The position numbers were made by a program, and so were the translations under genes. The notes beneath the pieces are model-generated. The model was given only the letters and a program-made list of their open reading frames with translations. It made no database searches and was not told the DNA's origin. 64,000 bases of DNA. Source: Acinetobacter lwoffii (GTDB lineage Bacteria > Pseudomonadota > Gammaproteobacteria > Pseudomonadales > Moraxellaceae). Positions 56,988 through 64,000 of the stretch are shown here, one piece after another. The stretch's first letter is position 1; every line of letters starts with the position of its first letter. The stretch is from positions 62,001-126,000 of the forward strand of contig NZ_JALJVC010000002.1 of NCBI RefSeq assembly GCF_022967985.1, read 5' to 3'.

Positions 56988-58106
56988 ATGCTGTTATGGC
57001 TCTTTGAACATTTGGCGGGCTTTGACAGCACGTTTCAGGTGGTTCGTTATTTAACTTTACGTGCTTTGCTCAGTGTCTTGACGGCATTGACCATCGGTCT
57101 GGTGCTCGGTCCTGTAATGATTCGCAAGCTTCAGGCGCTGAAATATGGTCAGGCAGTCAGCTCGTATGCCCCTGAAAACCATGCTAAGAAAATGGGCACG
57201 CCGACCATGGGCGGGGTGCTGATCCTGCTTTCGATTGGTATCTCAACTCTACTCTGGGCAGATCTTTCCAATCCTTATGTTTGGATTGTGCTGGGTGTGA
57301 TGGTGATTTTCGGTGCCGTTGGCTGGGCCGATGACTGGATTAAAATCCGTTATAAAGACAATGCGGGTTTGCCTGCGAAGAAAAAATTCTTTTGGACTTC
57401 AGTTGGTTCTTTGGGTGCTGGTATTGCTTTGTATGTCATTGCACAGCAACAGACTAATCCGGTGCATACCGCGAATATGCTGGATCTGCTGATTCCATTC
57501 TTTAAAGACCTAAGCATTCCATTATCGATGATCCCATTGGGCATTGGTTTTATTATCTTTACCTATTTCGTGATTAACGGTGCCTCTAATGCCGTGAACT
57601 TGACTGATGGTCTGGATGGTCTGGCAATCATGCCAATCGTGCTGGTTGCTACAGGTTTGGGCGTATTTGCCTATTTGGCCGGTGACGTGCGCTTTGCCAA
57701 TTATCTGCATATTCCTTATGTAAAATATTCGTCTGAACTGGTGGTGGTCTGTGCTGCCATGATCGGAGCGGGTCTGGCTTTCCTTTGGTATAACGCCCAT
57801 CCAGCCCAAGTATTTATGGGGGATGTCGGTGCTTTATCTCTCGGTGCAATGCTCGGTACGATTGCCGTCATGGTTCGTCAGGAAATCGTATTTGCGATTA
57901 TGGCCGGTGTCTTTGTGGTGGAAGCGGTTTCAGTGTTCTTGCAGATTGGTTCATTAAGAATGCGCAATAAACGTGTATTCCTGATGGCACCGCTACATCA
58001 TCATTATGAAAAGAAAGGCTGGCGTGAAACCCAGGTGGTGATTCGTTTCTGGATTATTACGATTATGCTGGTAGTTTTGGGTCTAATGACCTTAAAATTG
58101 CGTTAG
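56988..58106 (+). CDS. mraY: Phospho-MurNAc-pentapeptide transferase MraY
   Basis: 372-residue polytopic enzyme (about ten membrane helices) that makes lipid I from UDP-MurNAc-pentapeptide and undecaprenyl phosphate. Diagnostic blocks: [35 protein letters not shown] with the catalytic Asp pair, [46 protein letters not shown], and [24 protein letters not shown]. Last gene of the cluster here: a terminator follows, and murD-ftsW-murG are not next. Confidence 0.98.
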   Translation: MLLWLFEHLAGFDSTFQVVRYLTLRALLSVLTALTIGLVLGPVMIRKLQALKYGQAVSSYAPENHAKKMGTPTMGGVLILLSIGISTLLWADLSNPYVWIVLGVMVIFGAVGWADDWIKIRYKDNAGLPAKKKFFWTSVGSLGAGIALYVIAQQQTNPVHTANMLDLLIPFFKDLSIPLSMIPLGIGFIIFTYFVINGASNAVNLTDGLDGLAIMPIVLVATGLGVFAYLAGDVRFANYLHIPYVKYSSELVVVCAAMIGAGLAFLWYNAHPAQVFMGDVGALSLGAMLGTIAVMVRQEIVFAIMAGVFVVEAVSVFLQIGSLRMRNKRVFLMAPLHHHYEKKGWRETQVVIRFWIITIMLVVLGLMTLKLR

Positions 58107-58118
58107 AAAATGCATGAG

Positions 58119-58147
58119 AAAAAGTCGGCGCATGCCGGCTTTTTTGT
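58119..58147 (+). terminator. Terminator after mraY
   Basis: AAGTCGGC GCAT GCCGGCTT hairpin (one G-U) followed by T-rich DNA; it closes the dcw operon and precedes the rlmA RBS. Confidence 0.8.
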
Positions 58148-58160
58148 TTTGGAGAAAATG

Positions 58161-58964
58161 ATGAATTTACTCATGTGCCCAGTCTGTCGCCAGCAGTTGA
58201 GCTTAAATGAAAGAACATGGCGATGTGAGAATCATCATAGTTACGATGTCGCCAAACAAGGCTATGTGAACCTGCATGTGGTTCAGCATAAGCACAGCAA
58301 AAACCCGGGAGATACGCCTGAGTCTGTGCAGGCACGTCGCGCATTTCTTAGTGCAGGTCATTATGCGCCTTTGCAACAGGCTGTCGTGGAAAAGATTCGC
58401 GAGTTGCGGATTGAGAACCTTTTAGATATTGGCTGTGGAGAAGGCTATTACACCAATGCCATGCAGGCTGAAGTGCTGCAATGTGTGGGAGTTGATATTG
58501 CCAAGAATGCAGTTCAGGTGGCTGCCAGACTGAATAAAGACATTACTTGGGTGGTGGGAACCGGGGCAACCTTGCCTGTACTAGATGAATCGATTGATCT
58601 GTGTACCAGTTTATTCAGTCCGATTCCCAAACAGGAAATCCTGCGGGTCTTGAAGCCGAAGTCTTATTTGATGGTGGTGACACCAGCACCACAACATTTA
58701 TATGCCATGCGTGAAGCGCTGTTTGAAGAAGTGAAACCACATGAGCCGCAGAAGTTTGTTGAGCAGTTACAAGATGAATTTAATCTGATCAGTGAGCAGG
58801 TGATTGATGCACCGATGATTTTGCCACAGGCAGATTTGAAAAACCTGATTGCGATGACGCCATATGCTTATAAGGCCAAGCTGGAACACCGTTTAGCACT
58901 CGAACAGCAGGATCAGTTTGAATTACTGGCTCAATATCAGATTTACCTGTTTCAGAAAAAATAA
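58161..58964 (+). CDS. rlmA: RlmA-family 23S rRNA guanine-N1 methyltransferase
   Basis: 267 residues from the ATG at 58161 with GGAG 6 nt upstream (58158 is an in-frame ATG too). N-terminal zinc finger LLMCPVCRQQLSLNERTWRCENHHSYD (CxxC...CxxxH), then QGYVNLH, then the Rossmann methyltransferase core with motif I LLDIGCGEGYYT, VGVDIAKNAVQVAAR, and a conserved late segment SEQVIDAPMILPQADLKNLIAMTPYAYKA. RlmA methylates N1 of G745 (TlrB-type: G748). Separated from mraY by a terminator, so probably its own transcript. Confidence 0.93.
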   Translation: MNLLMCPVCRQQLSLNERTWRCENHHSYDVAKQGYVNLHVVQHKHSKNPGDTPESVQARRAFLSAGHYAPLQQAVVEKIRELRIENLLDIGCGEGYYTNAMQAEVLQCVGVDIAKNAVQVAARLNKDITWVVGTGATLPVLDESIDLCTSLFSPIPKQEILRVLKPKSYLMVVTPAPQHLYAMREALFEEVKPHEPQKFVEQLQDEFNLISEQVIDAPMILPQADLKNLIAMTPYAYKAKLEHRLALEQQDQFELLAQYQIYLFQKK

Positions 58965-58975
58965 AAAATGCATAT

Positions 58976-59005
58976 AAAAAAGCCCTCAACTGAGGGCTTT
59001 TTTAT
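58976..59005. terminator. Bidirectional terminator between rlmA and ponA
   Basis: AAAAGCCCTCA and TGAGGGCTTTT around AC, with A- and T-tracts. Confidence 0.92.
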
Positions 59006-59014
59006 ATCGTCAGA

Positions 59015-61540
59015 TTACTGGACTTCTTCGATCAGATTTTCCAGTGAGTCTACCCGGTTCGGCTGAAGAGGCTGTTCTTGAGGTGCAGAACTTTCATTAT
59101 CTGGTAAACGAATCGGTTGATCTGGCAAATCTTCAAAGTCAGTTTCTGTGCGTTTCGGGACGACCACAGGTGCAGGACGGTAAAGCGCTGTCGCCAGAGG
59201 CGGAGAAGATGGATCATTCTGTGCTTCATCAGCCTGAACCCCCTTATTACGATTTACTGGTGCCTTGGCATTCCGGTCTAAACGTACCCATGCTTCCGGC
59301 TGGCCTTTTAATGCCTTGCCCATAAAATCGGTCCATATCGGTAGAGCTGCCACACCACCATATTCACGACGACCTAAAGTTGTCGGCTGGTCAAAGCCTA
59401 CCCAGGTGACAGTGACCAGCTTGCCATTAAAGCCAGCAAACCAGGCGTCTTTGGCATCGTTCGTGGTACCGGTCTTCCCGCCAATATCGCTGCGACCAAT
59501 TCTTAATGCAGCACGACCAGTACCATGTTGAATTACGTCACGCAAAATGTTGGCCATGTCATAGGCAGAGCTGGATTTTAAAATACGCTGTGCCTGACGA
59601 TAATTACTGTCTTCGGCAGAGACTTTAGGTGGGGCCTGTTGTTGCTCTAAAGTTGTATTGTTGATTGCAATTGCTTCGTCATCTGCGGTAATGGGGTCAG
59701 TGGCTTGAACTGTTTCTTCTTTTTCATTAATACATGAAATACAGGCATATTCAGGCTTGGCTTCAAAGATGGTATTGCCATAGGCATCTTCAATGCGGGT
59801 AATAAAATGCGGCTGAATTCGGTAACCGCCATTGGCAAAGGTGGCATAGCCAGTCGCCATCTGAATCGGAAGAACCTGCGGGGTGCCTAAGGCAATGGTA
59901 TAGTTACGTGGAATCTGACTGTCTTGTAAACCAAAATCCATAAATAACTGACGTGTACGTTCAATCCCGACGGCCTGTAATAAGCGCACTGAGACTGTAT
60001 TACGTGACAGATAAAGTGCACGACGTAGCGGGATCATACCCAGATAACGGCCATCCGAGTTACGTGGCGTCCATTTGCCAATGGTAATGGGTGCATCATT
60101 GACCATGGTATGCGGTGTCATGCCACGTTCTAAAGCCAGGGCATAAACAAAAGGTTTAATGGTTGAGCCCGGCTGACGCCAGCCTTGGGTTGCACGGTTA
60201 AATTTCGACTGATAAAAATTATATCCCCCGACAATGGCTTCAATCGCACCATTATTTGGGTTGATGGCAATCAATTGTCCTTGCACATTGGGAATCTGCA
60301 CCAATGACCAAGAGGTTTTATTTTCATTAGGTCTTAAACGAACAATGTCTTTGACTTTGACAATCTCGGACGCTTTGCTCGGTGCACCACCTACACTATT
60401 GACGTTACGAAAGCGACGTGCCCAGGACATACCTGACCAGGGAACAGTCACGCTGCTTCCGTCCTGCATGAGGGCTTCAAAACTGGAATTACCCACCTGA
60501 GTTACTTGCGCAGGATAAGTGTTGGCATAAGCACGGAACTTGTCGAGGGGTTGATCATGTGCTTCAGCACCACGCCAGCCATGTCGACGGTCATAGGCTT
60601 CTAAACCTTCCTGTACTGCTTGTTCTGCATAGGTCTGACGTTCACTATGAATGGTGGTATAGACTTTATAGCCGGAATCTACCGCCTGTTCACCAAAGTT
60701 TTGTACCAGTTCAGAACGTACCATCTCACCGACATAAGGGAATTTGTTTCGGGTGCTCCGGTCAGGCATATCCAGATTAACCGGTTCAGCAATGGCTTGC
60801 TGATACTGGCTCTGGTTCAAATAGCCTAGTTGTAGCATACGACCCAAAATCCAGTTACGACGTTCCAAGGCACGTTTGGGATTGGCGACCGGATTATATC
60901 GAGAAGGTGCTTTAGGCAGGCCAGAGATCATGGCCATTTGTGCAATTGAAAGCTCTTCTAAGCTCTTGTTATAGTAAATTTTAGCTGCTGCGGCGATGCC
61001 GTAAGCATTTTTCCCCAAGAAAATTTTATTGACATACAGGGTCAGAATTTCTTCTTTACTTAAGTTTTGCTCAATTTTACGAGCCAGAAAAATTTCTGTC
61101 AGTTTACGCTTTAGCGTCCGTTCAGGGCTAAGGTAATAGTTTTTTGCCACTTGCATGGTAATGGTCGAACCGCCGGTCTGTACATCCGAGCCAGTCACCG
61201 TTTCACTGAGTGCGCGGCCCAAGCTTTTAAAGCTGATTCCGCTATGCTCAAAAAAGCTGGAATCTTCAGCGGCGAGGAAAGCATGAATAAACTCGGGCGG
61301 AATTTGTTCATATTTCACGGGAACAGAAAGCTTGCCTCCATATTCGGCAATTAATTCATTATCTGAACTAAAAACTTGTAAAGGCTTTAATAAAGGGGCC
61401 TTTTTAAGCGTAGACATTTCAGGCAAAGATGGGGCAATATAGAGATACATGCCATAGAAACCCATCGGAATTGAGATCAGTATAATGATAATGATCAAAA
61501 AAAATGGATGAACAAGGCCTGAACAAGATAGCTTTTTCAT
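59015..61540 (-). CDS. ponA: Penicillin-binding protein 1A, bifunctional peptidoglycan synthase
   Basis: 841 residues. N-terminal anchor (~10-35), transglycosylase domain (~55-230) with catalytic Glu in AAEDSSFFEHSG, GGSTITMQVAKNYYLSPERTLKRKLTEIFLA and KIFLGKNAYGIAAAAKIYY. OB-like region (~320-430), then the transpeptidase with SxxK in QPGSTIKPFVYAL, SxN in YLSRNTVSV and KTG in GGKTGTTNDAKD. A disordered Pro/Glu tail of ~100 residues follows. The usual pairing in gammaproteobacteria, ponA divergent from pilM, is kept. PBP1a's known activator is LpoA; the LpoB-like gene of the 10-14 kb operon would by analogy act on PBP1b. Confidence 0.97.
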   Translation of the reverse strand: MKKLSCSGLVHPFFLIIIIILISIPMGFYGMYLYIAPSLPEMSTLKKAPLLKPLQVFSSDNELIAEYGGKLSVPVKYEQIPPEFIHAFLAAEDSSFFEHSGISFKSLGRALSETVTGSDVQTGGSTITMQVAKNYYLSPERTLKRKLTEIFLARKIEQNLSKEEILTLYVNKIFLGKNAYGIAAAAKIYYNKSLEELSIAQMAMISGLPKAPSRYNPVANPKRALERRNWILGRMLQLGYLNQSQYQQAIAEPVNLDMPDRSTRNKFPYVGEMVRSELVQNFGEQAVDSGYKVYTTIHSERQTYAEQAVQEGLEAYDRRHGWRGAEAHDQPLDKFRAYANTYPAQVTQVGNSSFEALMQDGSSVTVPWSGMSWARRFRNVNSVGGAPSKASEIVKVKDIVRLRPNENKTSWSLVQIPNVQGQLIAINPNNGAIEAIVGGYNFYQSKFNRATQGWRQPGSTIKPFVYALALERGMTPHTMVNDAPITIGKWTPRNSDGRYLGMIPLRRALYLSRNTVSVRLLQAVGIERTRQLFMDFGLQDSQIPRNYTIALGTPQVLPIQMATGYATFANGGYRIQPHFITRIEDAYGNTIFEAKPEYACISCINEKEETVQATDPITADDEAIAINNTTLEQQQAPPKVSAEDSNYRQAQRILKSSSAYDMANILRDVIQHGTGRAALRIGRSDIGGKTGTTNDAKDAWFAGFNGKLVTVTWVGFDQPTTLGRREYGGVAALPIWTDFMGKALKGQPEAWVRLDRNAKAPVNRNKGVQADEAQNDPSSPPLATALYRPAPVVVPKRTETDFEDLPDQPIRLPDNESSAPQEQPLQPNRVDSLENLIEEVQ

Positions 61541-61609
61541 AACAAGTAAGTTTTAATAAGAGCTAATGGCGAACTAATTACCGGTCAGTATATCCTGTCG
61601 ATATCCATA

Positions 61610-61639
61610 TTGTTAGATGAGTTATTGTATCTATATAAA
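61610..61639 (+). promoter_or_regulatory. Candidate promoter of the pilMNO operon
   Basis: -35 TTGTTA (61610-61615), an 18-bp spacer and -10 TATAAA (61634-61639), in the ponA/pilM divergent region. Confidence 0.45.
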
Positions 61640-61705
61640 ATTATAGACTGGACCAATTGGTAAGTTAGATTGAATTGGGGACAAAAAAATAATAGGAAGT
61701 GTATT

Positions 61706-62764
61706 GTGCGCAGGTTATATCGTAAACCAAATAAGGGGTTAATAGGAGTCGATATTAGTTCGACTTCTGTTAAGGTTTTAGAACTTTCTGTAAAAAGTGG
61801 CCGTTACTGGGTAGAGAGCTATGCTTTGATCCCATTATCGGAAAACAGTGTTGTTGAAAAAAACATTTTAAACCCAGAAGCAGTCGCTGATGCCCTTGGG
61901 CGTGCAATTAATTTGGGTAATACCCAGTCGAATCAGGCCGCTTTTGCGATTCCAACTTCAATGGTCATCACCAAAATCATTGAGATGGATGCAGACATGT
62001 CAGATGATGAACGTGAAGTTCAGATTCGTGAAGATGCAGAACAATACATTCCTTTCCCACTCGATGAAGCAAGTCTGGATTTTGAAGTTCTGCCAGACCG
62101 CCTTTCCAATCCGAACCGGGTCAATGTACTGCTGGTCGCTACCCGAATTGAAAATGTCGAAGCACGTTCTGAAGTTTTAGAGATTAGCAGTCTAACGCCT
62201 AAGATTGCAGATGTAGAAAGTTTTGCGCTGGAAAATGCCTTTAAGGTATTTTCGGATACTTTACCGATGGGGGTCAATACGGTTGGTATTTTAGACATTG
62301 GTCATAGTATGACGACCTTGTCGGTGATGCAGAACAACAAGATTATTTATACTCGTGAGCAGGTGTTTGGCGGTAAGCAATTAACTCAGGAAATTCAGAA
62401 TCGTTATGGATTATCCTTTGAAGAAGCTGGACGTGCTAAAAAAACCCGTGCCTTGCCGGATGATTATGATATTGAAGTGCTAGAACCATTTCTGGATGCC
62501 GTGGTACAACAGGCAGCGCGTTCATTACAATTCTTCTTTTCATCTTCTCAGTTTAATGAGATTGACCATATTTTACTGGCCGGCGGGAATGCCAATATTC
62601 CAGGTCTGGCAAAATTATTACAACAAAAACTCGGTTACCGTGTCACGATCGCGAATCCATTTTTACAAATGGGCTTTTCTCCTCAAATTGATATTAAAAA
62701 AATTGAAAATGACGCGTCATCACTCATGGTTGCATGCGGTTTGGCATTAAGGAGTTTTGATTAA
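61706..62764 (+). CDS. pilM: Type IV pilus assembly protein PilM
   Basis: 352 residues from a GTG at 61706 with AGGA 8 nt upstream; a TTG twelve codons earlier is open but lacks an RBS. FtsA/actin-like cytoplasmic protein that binds the N-terminal tail of PilN. Actin-like motifs: GVDISSTSVKVLELS (phosphate 1), GILDIGHSMTTLSVMQ (phosphate 2) and ILLAGGNANIPGLAKLL (adenosine). EDAEQYIPFPLDEASLDFEVL is characteristic of PilM. Its stop overlaps the pilN ATG by one base. Confidence 0.96.
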   Translation: MRRLYRKPNKGLIGVDISSTSVKVLELSVKSGRYWVESYALIPLSENSVVEKNILNPEAVADALGRAINLGNTQSNQAAFAIPTSMVITKIIEMDADMSDDEREVQIREDAEQYIPFPLDEASLDFEVLPDRLSNPNRVNVLLVATRIENVEARSEVLEISSLTPKIADVESFALENAFKVFSDTLPMGVNTVGILDIGHSMTTLSVMQNNKIIYTREQVFGGKQLTQEIQNRYGLSFEEAGRAKKTRALPDDYDIEVLEPFLDAVVQQAARSLQFFFSSSQFNEIDHILLAGGNANIPGLAKLLQQKLGYRVTIANPFLQMGFSPQIDIKKIENDASSLMVACGLALRSFD

Positions 62765-63402
62765 TGGCAAGAATTAACTTACTTCCTTGGCGTGATGAGC
62801 TAAGAATTAAAAGAAATAATGAATTTGTGGCAATCTGCGTGGGGGCGCTTTTCTTGGGATTAGCGGCAGCAGGTTCAACCTGGTTTTATTATGATCACAA
62901 ACTTCAGGATCAGGAGCAGGCCAATCAGCTGATTCAAAGTACCAACCAGAATCTGGATGTGCAGTTAAAGGCGCTTGAAGGTTTGCAAGAGCAGCGTAAT
63001 GCGATTGTTGAACGGATGAAACTGATTCAGGGTCTACAAACTCAGCGTCCGATTGCGGTACATTTGATTGATGAAATTGTACGGGTGACCCCAAGCAATA
63101 TGTATATCACCAAATTCCAGCGTACCGGTGACAAGTTTACTATTGAAGGTCGAGCTGAGAGTCCAAATACGGTCGCAGAACTGCTCCGTAATCTGGAAGC
63201 TTCATCTTGGTATCGAAATGCCTTTATGAACGCTTTCCTAGTGGCTGAAGAAGCAAAAGAAAAGGCACCTAGCTCGATTATTCCACGTGTGGAAGAGTCC
63301 TATGGCAGTTTTACCGTGACGGTAGATCTGGATCAAATCGCTCAGCCAGTACTTAACGAAGAACAACAAGCAGTCGCTACAACTACGGGGGCATCATCAT
63401 GA
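62764..63402 (+). CDS. pilN: Type IV pilus alignment protein PilN
   Basis: 212-residue inner-membrane protein. The N-terminal cytoplasmic segment ARINLLPWRDELRIKRNNEF contains the INLLPWR motif that binds PilM. One membrane helix (~22-42, VAICVGALFLGLAAAGSTWFYY), a coiled-coil (~48-95), and a periplasmic ferredoxin-like domain from ~100 (PIAVHLIDEIVRVTPSNMYITKFQRTG). Overlaps pilM upstream and pilO downstream, so translation is coupled. Confidence 0.96.
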   Translation: MARINLLPWRDELRIKRNNEFVAICVGALFLGLAAAGSTWFYYDHKLQDQEQANQLIQSTNQNLDVQLKALEGLQEQRNAIVERMKLIQGLQTQRPIAVHLIDEIVRVTPSNMYITKFQRTGDKFTIEGRAESPNTVAELLRNLEASSWYRNAFMNAFLVAEEAKEKAPSSIIPRVEESYGSFTVTVDLDQIAQPVLNEEQQAVATTTGASS

Positions 63403-64000
63403 GTAATGAAGAATTCGATGAGTTCAGCCAGGATGTCGTCGCTGTACCCAAAAACAAAATGACTGTTGAAAAGTTTTTTCAGCAATTCAATACATTAGAT
63501 CCAAACAATTATGGTAGCTGGCCTTTGTCGGTCAAAATTACCTGCTGGATCTTCATTGCTGCATTGGCATTTGCGGTGATTTACTTTGTCATGATCAGAA
63601 GCACGATTGAATCGATTTCACAAGCCAGTGCTCAGGAACAAAACCTGCTGAATGAATTTCGTGAAAAAGAATCCAAATTACGCAATTTACAACAATATCA
63701 AATCCAGCTTCAGGAAATGGAAGCCCGTTTTAACCAGCAGTTAGAACAGTTACCGAAAGAAACTGAGATTCCGGGTCTGGTTGAAGATATTAACCTGAGC
63801 GGTGTGAATTCAGGCCTGAAGTTTAAAAATATCCGTCTAGAGCCTGAAATTAAACAAGAGTTCTTTATTGAACAGCCGATTGCAATTGAAGCGACTGGGG
63901 ATTATCACGCTTTTGGTTCTTTTGTCAGCAGTATTGCCGGCTTGTCGCGTATTGTCACGCTACATGATTTCACCATTATTGGTACTGAAAACAAAGAGAA
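63399..64000 (+). CDS. pilO: Type IV pilus alignment protein PilO (partial, runs off the window)
   Basis: First 200 codons; the ATG at 63399 overlaps the pilN stop (ATGA). It begins MSNEEFDEFSQDVVAVPKNK. Cytoplasmic tail ~1-45, one membrane helix (~50-70, ITCWIFIAALAFAVIYFVMI), a Gln/Glu-rich coiled-coil (~75-115), then the periplasmic domain with PKETEIPGLVEDINLSGVNSGLKFKNIRLEPEIK, the classic PilO segment. It forms the PilNO heterodimer that links PilM to the PilP/PilQ secretin. The C-terminus, and the expected pilP and pilQ, are outside the window. Confidence 0.95.
   Translation, partial: MSNEEFDEFSQDVVAVPKNKMTVEKFFQQFNTLDPNNYGSWPLSVKITCWIFIAALAFAVIYFVMIRSTIESISQASAQEQNLLNEFREKESKLRNLQQYQIQLQEMEARFNQQLEQLPKETEIPGLVEDINLSGVNSGLKFKNIRLEPEIKQEFFIEQPIAIEATGDYHAFGSFVSSIAGLSRIVTLHDFTIIGTENKE

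Overview
This window looks like core chromosome of an Acinetobacter species (gammaproteobacterium, Moraxellaceae). The main pointers are a GTG-initiated 295-residue reductase recognisable as the Acinetobacter acyl-CoA reductase Acr1, type IV pilus loci pilBCD-coaE and pilMNO, a division/cell-wall (dcw) cluster that stops after mraY, and the string secG - tRNA-Leu - tRNA-fMet - rimP - nusA - infB - rbfA. I see no insertion sequence, prophage, integrase or CRISPR array. Almost every gene sits in a well-packed operon bounded by clear intrinsic terminators.

Layout. 1-2.5 kb: 5' part of a NUDIX ADP-ribose pyrophosphatase gene, then thiC under a TPP riboswitch (minus strand). 2.6-9.9 kb: an unknown lipoprotein, a TolC-family outer-membrane channel, an isolated phoU with a TTG start, an ABC exporter, an AlkB-like dioxygenase and the overlapping yqgE-ruvX pair. 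9.9-10.5 kb: an AT-rich gap. 10.5-13.9 kb: a four-gene envelope operon (COG3014-type TPR protein, YcfL-like lipoprotein, LpoB-like lipoprotein, FlgT/CsgG-like protein). 14-19 kb: recN, ppnP, rlmB, a DMT transporter, coaE. 19-23 kb: pilD, pilC, pilB. 23-30.3 kb: tpiA, secG, tRNA-Leu(GAG), four identical initiator tRNAs, rimP-nusA-infB-rbfA. 30.3-36.6 kb: a complete six-gene Mrp cation/proton antiporter operon with fused MrpA/MrpB. 37-42 kb: an unusual ATPase gene, a UvrD-like helicase, hisIE and acr1. 42-48 kb: O-acetylhomoserine sulfhydrylase, ettA, a split-zinc-ribbon membrane protein, gltX with tRNA-Ala and tRNA-Glu, and a small secreted protein. 48.5-50.8 kb: two tandem sulfate-binding proteins. 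51-58 kb: rsmH-ftsL-ftsI-murE-murF-mraY, then an RlmA-like methyltransferase. 59-64 kb: ponA divergent from pilM-pilN-pilO, which runs off the window.

How the genes fit together. Three themes recur: cell-wall synthesis (dcw genes, PBP1a, and the LpoB-like cluster whose E. coli relative activates PBP1b), type IV pilus assembly (pilBCD motor and peptidase, pilMNO inner-membrane platform), and translation (rimP/nusA/infB/rbfA, initiator tRNAs, ettA, gltX, rlmB, rsmH, rlmA).

The most unusual item is the ATPase gene near 37-38.4 kb. It keeps its P-loop, but the ABC-type signature, the Walker B glutamate and the H-loop histidine all appear replaced. Its best-supported start codon is also followed by an in-frame stop at codon 4. 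It is transcribed with an intact UvrD-like helicase, an ATPase/helicase pairing seen in some anti-phage systems, so it could be a pseudo-ATPase partner or a decaying remnant. Second is the envelope operon at 10.5-13.9 kb, with a perfect hairpin between its last two genes. Assignments rest on reading the sequences and recalled family knowledge; no database search was run.
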